Source: CAXDOZ01 sp963991145
GTDB lineage: Bacteria; Bacteroidota; Bacteroidia; Chitinophagales; JABDMM01
NCBI GenBank assembly: GCA_963991145.1
Contig: CAXDOZ010000148.1
Coordinates: 1-5,390, forward strand
Direction: 5' to 3'
Length of the DNA: 5,390 nt
In this document: in pieces, positions 1-4,515 of the stretch
Layout: each line of letters opens with the position of its first letter
How positions within the stretch are numbered: the stretch's first letter is position 1
Notes under the pieces: model-generated
Told to the model about the DNA's origin: nothing
What the model saw: the letters and a program-made list of their open reading frames with translations, nothing else
Database searches by the model: none
Translations under genes and position numbers: made by a program

Positions 1-102
1 CATGCCTTTCACCGGAGAATGCCCCTGGCGGAGCGGTACCACTAAGCCGGGGATTTCGATCCTCGAGGCTCCCTGCCAGACCAACATTCAGACTTCCGCA
101 AT
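1..102. other. Unexplained left-edge segment, possible chimeric or damaged sequence
   Basis: This stretch should encode the start of the flavoprotein that follows, but it does not. In the flavoprotein frame it has a TAA stop at 43-45 and then reads through residues unlike the hydrophobic first beta strand that must precede a GAGPGG dinucleotide-binding loop. About 60 of its first 100 bases are G or C (hand count), higher than most of the window. An ATG at 87-85 on the minus strand is open to the window edge with a GGAAG a few bases upstream, but the protein is not recognisable and several frames are open here. A short stem (GGGGA/TCCTC at about 48-63) is present, but no tRNA or other RNA fold could be completed. 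A misjoined contig end or a genuine rearrangement would both fit. Confidence 0.5.
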
Positions 103-1308
103 GGGGGCGCAGGACCGGGAGGCGCTATTGCCGCAGCTAAGGCAGCAGACCTTGGCCTGTCGGTAACATTGGTCGATAAGGCTAAATTCCCGCGAGATAA
201 GATCTGCGGTGATGCTCTGAGTGGAAAAGTTGCAGAGGTTTTGCGAAGAACCCTTCCCAATGTCTTAGACGAATTAGATACAGGTGAATTATTCCGCGAT
301 TCATGGGGAGTAGATTTCATCGCCCCGAATGGGGAGTCTTTAAAGGTTCCTTTCAAGACTGATTACAATACTGAGGATCGCGCTCCCGGTTTCATTTCTA
401 AGAGGACAGACTTTGACACTCTTTTGCTCCAAAGAGCCCTGGAGGGGAGAGAGATAGAATTCTTTGAAGAAGTTGAACTTCGCTCTTACGAGCGGATAGA
501 GAATGGTTTTCTCGCTACAGATAGTAATGGAAAGCAGTATAGTGCATCAATTGTGATCGCTGCAGATGGAGCGTATTCACATTTTGGGAGAACGGTAGGC
601 GGAATAAAAGCTGAAGGAAGAGATCTGTGTTTTGGGCTTCGAGCTTATTACGATGGGGTAGAGGGGTTGGATAAAGATGGATTCATCGAGCTTCATTTTA
701 TTAAGGATGTTCTGCCCGGATACTTCTGGATCTTTCCGCTTCCAAACGGAGCGGCAAACGTGGGGATTGGAATGAGAGCAGACCGCATGAAGGATAAAGG
801 TGTAAATCTTAAAAAGACCTTTGAGCGATTGATCAATGAGCATCCTGTCATCGGTCCAAGGTTTAAAAATGCCACACTTCAGGAAAGAGTACGACTCTTT
901 GATCTGCCTTTAGGGAATAAGAAACGCAAACTCAGCGGCGACAGCTACATGCTTATTGGTGATGCTGCAGCTTTGATCGATCCCTTCACCGGTGAAGGAA
1001 TTGGTAATGCAATGATCAGTGGTGAGTATGCTGCATCTGCTGCGCACCATGCAATTCAAGAGAAAAACTTTTCGGCCTCGTTTTTGAGAAGCTACGACCG
1101 TGCTGTATATGAGCGTTTAGGTGACGAACTTCACCTTAGCACAAGGATGCAGCAATTGGTTAACTATCCATGGTTATTTAATTTTGTGGTCCGCAAGGCA
1201 AATAGGAATCAAACACTCCGGGAAACAATTTCCTGTATGTTTGAAGACGTTGACCTCCGCGGACGTTTAAAAGACCCGCGTTTTTACGCTAAAATTCTAT
1301 TTCAATGA
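103..1308 (+). CDS. Geranylgeranyl reductase family FAD-dependent oxidoreductase, 5' end missing
   Basis: Flavoprotein of the geranylgeranyl reductase / FAD-dependent oxidoreductase group. Members reduce double bonds of isoprenoid chains (chlorophyll side chain, archaeal lipids, quinones), but the substrate here is unknown. Numbering from position 103, the ADP-binding loop GAGPGG is at residues 2-7 and the strand ending VDK follows. A family-typical FPRDKICGDALSGK segment is at 29-42, the second FAD motif AADGAYS has its DG at 155-156, GYFWIFPL is near 206-213, and the flavin-binding GDAAALIDPFTGEGIG is at 286-301. The roughly 401 residues present are near full family length, so only about ten N-terminal residues appear lost. 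A TTG at 169 is open but lies after the GxGxxG loop, so it cannot be the real start. No valid ATG precedes the loop in this frame. The stop overlaps the next gene (ATGA), which implies co-transcription and coupled translation. It is probably cytoplasmic or membrane-peripheral, as no signal peptide is visible. Confidence 0.88.
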   Translation, partial: GGAGPGGAIAAAKAADLGLSVTLVDKAKFPRDKICGDALSGKVAEVLRRTLPNVLDELDTGELFRDSWGVDFIAPNGESLKVPFKTDYNTEDRAPGFISKRTDFDTLLLQRALEGREIEFFEEVELRSYERIENGFLATDSNGKQYSASIVIAADGAYSHFGRTVGGIKAEGRDLCFGLRAYYDGVEGLDKDGFIELHFIKDVLPGYFWIFPLPNGAANVGIGMRADRMKDKGVNLKKTFERLINEHPVIGPRFKNATLQERVRLFDLPLGNKKRKLSGDSYMLIGDAAALIDPFTGEGIGNAMISGEYAASAAHHAIQEKNFSASFLRSYDRAVYERLGDELHLSTRMQQLVNYPWLFNFVVRKANRNQTLRETISCMFEDVDLRGRLKDPRFYAKILFQ

Positions 1309-1811
1309 AAAGATTGATTTCCCTATTTACACTAGTCTTATTCTTAAGCTTTGGAGCTATTGCTCAAAGCGATTGCTACGTTTCTGAAGATCAGGATTTT
1401 GCCGTGGCTGATGAAAACGGTTTCTACGGAACTCCATTCGATAAAACAGCTGATGTTATGGATTGGAAAACTGTAGACAAAAGCATCAGAAAGCACGACG
1501 GTGCTGAAGGAATGATTCGCGGTACAGTAAATGAGATCTGCCAGGCCAAAGGATGTTGGTTAAGTGTTACTTCAGACGGACAGGACTACTTTGTAAAATT
1601 CAAAGACTACGCTTTCTTCTTACCGCGTGACATCACCGGTATGGAAGTAGTGCTTAATGGTGTTGCTTACTATGAGATCACTTCAGTTGAGGAACTGCAG
1701 CACTTCGCAGCTGATGCAGGCAAATCTGAAGAGGAAATTGCTGCCATCACAGAGCCTACAAAAGAGCTTAAATTCATGGCTACAGGTGCAGTTGTTTTAG
1801 CTGCTCAATAA
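1305..1811 (+). CDS. Secreted DUF4920 domain protein
   Basis: 168-residue exported protein of unknown biochemical function. A signal peptide is clear: MKR, a hydrophobic core to about residue 17, and a likely cut after AIA or AIAQ (20-21). The mature part matches what I know of the DUF4920 family: an early FYGTPF element (40-45), a beta-rich core with GTVNEICQAKGCW (73-85), FVKFKDYAFFLPRDITG (96-112), then the helical stretch LQHFAADAGKSEEEIAAIT (131-149) and a C-terminal strand with FMATGAVV. C79 and C84 (CxxxxC) sit in the core next to W85 and could bind a metal or form a disulfide; C24 is near the mature N-terminus. The start ATG at 1305 shares bases with the TGA of the upstream flavoprotein, so translation is probably coupled. 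The family name is confident; the role is not known. Assignment is from motif recall, not a search. Confidence 0.85.
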   Translation: MKRLISLFTLVLFLSFGAIAQSDCYVSEDQDFAVADENGFYGTPFDKTADVMDWKTVDKSIRKHDGAEGMIRGTVNEICQAKGCWLSVTSDGQDYFVKFKDYAFFLPRDITGMEVVLNGVAYYEITSVEELQHFAADAGKSEEEIAAITEPTKELKFMATGAVVLAAQ

Positions 1812-1825
1812 ACCTGAAAAATAGC

Positions 1826-1856
1826 TTTGAATTAATTTCTAGTCAGCTTATATTTG
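1826..1856 (+). promoter_or_regulatory. Bacteroidota sigma-ABfr-type promoter for tRNA-Lys
   Basis: TTTG at 1826-1829, a 19-nt spacer, then TATATTTG at 1849-1856. This is an exact fit to the Bacteroidota consensus TTTG-N19-TAnnTTTG used by the primary sigma factor. Transcription would begin around 1861-1864, some 12-15 nt before the mature tRNA. It lies immediately after the DUF4920 stop codon, so the tRNA has its own transcription unit. Confidence 0.8.
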
Positions 1857-1875
1857 CACTCCGTTTTTACGGAAG

Positions 1876-1948
1876 GAGTCGTTAGCTCAGTTGGCAGAGC
1901 ATCTCCCTTTTAAGGAGAGGGTCCTGGGTTCGAGCCCCAGACGACTCA
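1876..1948 (+). tRNA. tRNA-Lys (anticodon TTT)
   Basis: Complete cloverleaf of 73 nt. The acceptor stem GAGTCGT/ACGACTC is fully paired (1876-1882 with 1941-1947), with discriminator base A1948. The D stem is GCTC/GAGC with an AGTTGGCA loop. The anticodon stem TCTCC/GGAGA encloses loop CTTTTAA, giving anticodon TTT at 1909-1911 (lysine, reading AAA and AAG). The T arm CTGGG-TTCGAGC-CCCAG is perfect. The CCA end is not encoded (CGA follows), so it must be added after transcription. It is flanked by its own promoter and terminator, making it a monocistronic tRNA gene. Confidence 0.98.
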
Positions 1949-1950
1949 CG

Positions 1951-1983
1951 AAAGCCTCGCATTTTGCGGGGCTTTTTCTTTTT
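1951..1983 (+). terminator. Intrinsic terminator of the tRNA-Lys unit
   Basis: An 11-bp stem pairs 1951-1961 (AAAGCCTCGCA) with 1965-1975 (TGCGGGGCTTT), with one T-G wobble and a TTT loop. A T-rich tract interrupted by one C follows to 1983. It starts 2 nt after the tRNA, so it should end this short transcript and also any read-through from the DUF4920 gene. Confidence 0.88.
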
Positions 1984-1998
1984 GAGGAAGCAATCTCA

Positions 1999-2034
1999 TT
2001 AATATGGCTAATGTGGTTAATGTGGTCAATGTGT
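1999..2034 (+). repeat. Four tandem 9-bp units, consensus TTAATGTGG
   Basis: Four adjacent 9-mers are seen: TTAATATGG (1999-2007), CTAATGTGG (2008-2016), TTAATGTGG (2017-2025) and TCAATGTGT (2026-2034). Each differs from the consensus by at most two bases. The array lies in the non-coding spacer between the tRNA terminator and the MsrA gene. A 9-bp period would not shift a reading frame, but no open frame supports coding here. It may form one arm of a larger imperfect inverted repeat with the block at 2068-2086. Confidence 0.8.
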
Positions 2035-2067
2035 TTGGTCTCCGTGGTTTAATCGTCGCATACAGAA

Positions 2068-2086
2068 ATTAGCACATCAGCACATT
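2068..2086 (+). repeat. Short 8-bp-period repeat, unit ATTAGCAC, inverted relative to the 1999-2034 block
   Basis: ATTAGCAC (2068-2075) is followed by ATCAGCAC (2076-2083) and a partial ATT; another TAGCAC occurs at 2091-2096. The reverse complement reads AATGTGCTGATGTGCTAAT, which shares the AATGTG core with the 9-bp units upstream. The two blocks, about 33 nt apart, could therefore pair imperfectly as stem arms. Confidence 0.6.
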
Positions 2087-2170
2087 CTCGTAGCACTGTT
2101 AAAATTTCCTAAATCAAACCCCAGCCTGTAATGCCTAAACCTTTTCGCTGTCTAAGAGGTTAAAAAGGCC

Positions 2171-2833
2171 ATGAATAGCATGAAATTCACCATCATTCTT
2201 TCCATACTGGGATTCAGCTTTTTAACAGCCTGCTCCAGTGCAAACTCAGAGCCCGGCAATTGGGAGGATGACCCAACAACAATTAACTACTCAACAATGG
2301 ATACAGCAACATTTGGTAATGGATGCTTCTGGTGTACAGAGGCAATTTTTCAAAGATTAGTAGGCGTTTCGAAAGTCGAATCTGGATACAGCGGAGGAAA
2401 AATCGCAAATCCAACATACAAGGAGGTGTGCTCAGGACTTACCGGACATGCTGAGGTAATCCAGATCACCTATGATCCAGAGCAGATAAGCTTTACTGAA
2501 CTCCTGGAGGTCTTCTTCAAAACACATGACCCTACAACCCTTAACAGACAGGGAGCAGATGTAGGAACTCAATACCGATCAGCAGTATTCTATCACAATG
2601 ATGCTCAGAAAATGGAAGCAGAGCGAGTAAAGATGGAATTAAACGATGCTGGTGTATGGACTGATCCTATCGTTACTGAGATCACTGCATTTGATAAGTT
2701 CTACGTGGCTGAAAACTATCATCAGGACTATTATAACCTTAACAAGAATCAGCCTTATTGCCAGGCTGTGATCGTGCCTAAGCTCGAGAAGTTTGAGCAG
2801 GTTTTTGGCGATAAAATCAAGTCGGAGAATTAA
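2171..2833 (+). CDS. msrA: Peptide-methionine (S)-S-oxide reductase MsrA, lipoprotein form
   Basis: Reduces the S-epimer of methionine sulfoxide in proteins. The signal sequence ends in a lipobox, LTAC (C21), predicting a lipid-anchored protein outside the cytoplasm rather than the more usual cytosolic enzyme. Hallmarks in order: FGNGCFWC with catalytic C52 and nearby C55, ESGYSGG (70-76), TGHAEV (91-96), THDPTTLNRQGADVGTQYRS in the centre, and ENYHQDYY (181-188). A C-terminal NQPYC carries C197, which with C55 or C87 is a candidate for disulfide recycling. The 220 residues are a single MsrA domain plus leader, with no fused MsrB. M4 at 2180 (MKFTIILS) is an equally likely start and gives a more typical signal peptide. 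The only upstream purine-rich stretches are weak (AGAGG at 2154-2158, AAAAAGG just before 2171), and I saw no good promoter match. Next downstream is a metal-binding lipoprotein. Confidence 0.95.
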   Translation: MNSMKFTIILSILGFSFLTACSSANSEPGNWEDDPTTINYSTMDTATFGNGCFWCTEAIFQRLVGVSKVESGYSGGKIANPTYKEVCSGLTGHAEVIQITYDPEQISFTELLEVFFKTHDPTTLNRQGADVGTQYRSAVFYHNDAQKMEAERVKMELNDAGVWTDPIVTEITAFDKFYVAENYHQDYYNLNKNQPYCQAVIVPKLEKFEQVFGDKIKSEN

Positions 2834-2884
2834 TTTCTCCCGATTCAATGGAAAAGGCTTGACAATTCAGCATTTAAGGAACTA

Positions 2885-2915
2885 TTTTACCCATCGAATC
2901 ATTAATCTAGCATTG
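2885..2915 (+). promoter_or_regulatory. Possible Bacteroidota promoter for the HMA lipoprotein
   Basis: TTTT at 2885-2888, a 19-nt spacer, and TAGCATTG at 2908-2915. Each half differs from TTTG and TAnnTTTG by one base, and the spacing is exact. Transcription would start about 10-12 nt before the ATG at 2933, a short leader. The gene could equally be read from the MsrA transcript, as no terminator with a T tract lies between them. Confidence 0.4.
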
Positions 2916-2932
2916 AATTTAAAATCACAACC

Positions 2933-3358
2933 ATGTTTAAAGATTTTTTGAAAACACTATTGATCGTTTTAGGTATCTCTTTCACTTTCGCACTAGTTAG
3001 CTGTGGCGAGTCAGAAGGAGGAGAAGAAGAAGAAACTACTGAGGAGTCTACTGAAGAAGAAAGCGCTGAAGCAACTTCTGAAGAAGCAGCTCCAATGTTC
3101 ACTGCAAATGCAGAGTGTAACATCTCAATCGAAGGTATGATGTGCTCAAAGGGCTGTAAAAGCGCTATTGAAGCTCAACTTAACGATACCGAAGGAGTTG
3201 AGATTGCTGAAGTAAACTTTGAAGAAGGAACTGCAGTAATTGCTTATGATGATCAATTGATCACTGAAGACGCAATTATCGAGTCAGTAAACACCCTTAA
3301 CGAAGGAGCATACTCGGCTACTGTAATCGCAGAAGAAACTGAAGAAGTAGAGGGATAA
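2933..3358 (+). CDS. Acidic lipoprotein with heavy-metal-associated (HMA) domain
   Basis: 141-residue exported protein, probably a metal chaperone or metal sensor-like binder in the envelope. Residues 1-23 form a signal peptide ending in lipobox LVSC (C24). Residues 26-51 are a strongly acidic linker, with 14 Glu in 26 residues. From about residue 60 to 132 lies a ferredoxin-like HMA fold: CNISIEGMMCSKGC, an amphipathic helix (KSAIEAQLND), a VEIAEVNFEEGTAVIAYD strand pair and a second helix (EDAIIESVNTL). The metal loop is CxxxC (C71, C75) rather than the classic CxxC of copper chaperones; C62 is close by. The C-terminus is again acidic. The acidic run just after the lipid-bearing Cys resembles the surface-export signals reported for Bacteroidota lipoproteins, so surface exposure is possible. 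Metal identity cannot be read from sequence; copper is the usual guess. A strong terminator follows. Confidence 0.88.
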   Translation: MFKDFLKTLLIVLGISFTFALVSCGESEGGEEEETTEESTEEESAEATSEEAAPMFTANAECNISIEGMMCSKGCKSAIEAQLNDTEGVEIAEVNFEEGTAVIAYDDQLITEDAIIESVNTLNEGAYSATVIAEETEEVEG

Positions 3359-3378
3359 TCCCAATAAAACTCAAACAG

Positions 3379-3408
3379 AACCCTGGCATTTTTTGTCAGG
3401 GTTTTTTT
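3379..3408 (+). terminator. Intrinsic terminator after the HMA lipoprotein gene
   Basis: A 10-bp stem pairs AACCCTGGCA (3379-3388) with TGTCAGGGTT (3394-3403), with one G-T wobble and a TTTTT loop. A T tract runs on to 3408. It lies 21 nt after the stop codon and separates this gene from the PorP unit. Confidence 0.92.
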
Positions 3409-3475
3409 ATGCCCTCTCAGCTCATTGGTAACCATAGCTTAAAGCATGATTAACAGATGGAATTTTTGTAAATTA

Positions 3476-3508
3476 ATGAAACTAAAACCTGTTGCCTTTG
3501 AGGGATAA
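3476..3508 (+). other. Ten-codon ATG mini-ORF overlapping the PorP start
   Basis: ATG at 3476 begins MKLKPVAFEG and stops at TAA 3506-3508, out of frame with the PorP gene. It overlaps both candidate TTG starts of PorP. Removing one A from the AAAA run at 3484-3487 would fuse this ATG to PorP and give MKLNLLPLRDNYAPL, a natural signal-peptide beginning. It is therefore more likely the true start of PorP displaced by a one-base slip, or a leader peptide, than a gene in its own right. Confidence 0.45.
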
Positions 3509-4514
3509 TTACGCTCCACTCTTCCTCATCCTCTTCTTACTCCTTTCTCCTGCACTTAGCGGGCAGGACATTCATTTTTCACAATTCTACGCTTCGCCCC
3601 AAACTCTTAGTCCAGCCTTAACCGGTGTTCATGAAGGCTCTTATCGGGCTACAGCCATCTACAGGAACCAGTGGAGATCGGTTTCAACCGCTTTTCACAC
3701 CTATGGTGCAGCCTTTGATATCAAGCTTTTCGAAGGGAAGCTTAAGAAAGATGTCTTTGCCGTTGGAGTGAATTTTACAGGCGATAAATCAGGTGATGGA
3801 GATCTTGGTCTTTTGATCTTTAATGGATCAGTGGCCTACCACAAACGAATGGGGAAGAACCAATTCCTGGGATTGGGATTGCAGATAGGATACAATCAAC
3901 GCAGCATCGACTATCAGTCTCTCGCCTTTCCAAATCAGTTTACTGGGGTTGATTTCGACCCAAACATTCCAAATAATGAACCCATCACAGATGATAGGTT
4001 CGGTTATCTCGATGTAAACATCGGAATCGCATGGCAAGGGCTATTCTCTGAGAAGTTCTCGGCATCCGCCGGAGGCGCAGTATACCATGTACATGAGCCC
4101 TCTGAGTCTTTCCTTGGAGAGTCGGCACCATTAAGAAGAAGATATGTAGGACATGCAGGATTCAGATTCAAGCTCTCAGATCTACTTACACTTACCCCAA
4201 ACATGATCTATCTCCATCAGGCCAAAGCACAGGAGGTAAATATTGGTGCTGCTCTTGAGTTTGGATTTGGTGAGGAAAGAAAGACCGTAGCCAGTATTGG
4301 TGGATGGTATCGATTCAATGATGCTGCAATTGTCACCGCCTCATTTGATGTCAAGAATCTAAGAATCGGAATGGCATACGATTTCAATACTTCAGGACTT
4401 CGGGCAGCAAGCAGCGGGAGAGGGGCATTCGAGATCGCGATTCAATACACCGGCTTTATTAAGTATTCATCACCAGTCACCCGACCAGTTCTGGTCCCCT
4501 GCCCAAGGCTTTAG
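3492..4514 (+). CDS. PorP/SprF family type IX secretion membrane protein
   Basis: Outer-membrane beta-barrel of the PorP/SprF family. PorP helps link the T9SS machinery to the outer membrane or surface, and SprF-type members are needed to export partner adhesins. With TTG 3492 as start it has 340 residues, the usual family length. A signal peptide runs to about residue 24 (hydrophobic FLILFLLLSPALSG), followed at once by the family opening QDIHFSQFYASPQTLSPALTG (25-45, one motif) and YRNQW (57-61). Alternating barrel strands end in GAFEIAIQY and the signature C-terminus PCPRL. No in-frame ATG precedes the signal peptide: TAA lies at 3483-3485, leaving only CTG 3489, TTG 3492 and TTG 3498. A frameshift from ATG 3476 is an alternative. 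A weak promoter-like AATTTTTG lies at 3461-3468, without a good upstream element. One nucleotide separates its stop from the next ATG, so the two are co-transcribed. No adhesin lies adjacent upstream. Confidence 0.93.
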   Translation: MPLRDNYAPLFLILFLLLSPALSGQDIHFSQFYASPQTLSPALTGVHEGSYRATAIYRNQWRSVSTAFHTYGAAFDIKLFEGKLKKDVFAVGVNFTGDKSGDGDLGLLIFNGSVAYHKRMGKNQFLGLGLQIGYNQRSIDYQSLAFPNQFTGVDFDPNIPNNEPITDDRFGYLDVNIGIAWQGLFSEKFSASAGGAVYHVHEPSESFLGESAPLRRRYVGHAGFRFKLSDLLTLTPNMIYLHQAKAQEVNIGAALEFGFGEERKTVASIGGWYRFNDAAIVTASFDVKNLRIGMAYDFNTSGLRAASSGRGAFEIAIQYTGFIKYSSPVTRPVLVPCPRL

Positions 4515-4515
4515 C

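Noticed and set aside
1..87. Minus-strand partial gene from ATG 87-85 with a GGAAG upstream
   Set aside because: Only 29 codons are visible, the protein is not recognisable, and other frames are open too in this GC-rich patch. Not enough to call a gene.
169..171. TTG as the start of the flavoprotein gene
   Set aside because: It lies inside the FAD-binding fold, after the GAGPGG loop at 106-123; starting here would remove the essential nucleotide-binding motif.
42..356. Minus-strand open frame of 104 codons
   Set aside because: It lies opposite the conserved flavoprotein coding sequence for most of its length, shows no recognisable domain, and extends into the suspect left-edge sequence.
1876..2086. 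tRNA-Lys as an attachment site for an integrated element
   Set aside because: No second copy of the tRNA 3' end and no integrase are visible in the window; the tRNA simply has its own promoter and terminator.
1999..2096. CRISPR array
   Set aside because: Units are 8-9 bp, directly adjacent without unique spacers, and far too short to be CRISPR repeats.
2824..2840. Hairpin GGAGAA-TTAAT-TTCTCC over the MsrA stop codon as a terminator
   Set aside because: The 6-bp stem is AT-mixed and is followed by CGATTC rather than a T tract, so it is not a convincing terminator.
2639..2848. Minus-strand open frame opposite the MsrA C-terminus
   Set aside because: A shadow of the MsrA coding sequence without recognisable features; the same applies to the other minus-strand frames at 577-875, 2902-3123, 3253-3435 and 3828-4204.
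2859..2887. TTGACA as a sigma-70 style -35 box upstream of the HMA gene
   Set aside because: No good TATAAT lies 16-18 nt downstream, and Bacteroidota use a different consensus; the TTTT-N19-TAGCATTG match fits better.
3461..3468. AATTTTTG as the -7 element for the PorP gene
   Set aside because: One mismatch to TAnnTTTG and no TTTG or TTG element at the right upstream distance; too weak to list as a promoter.
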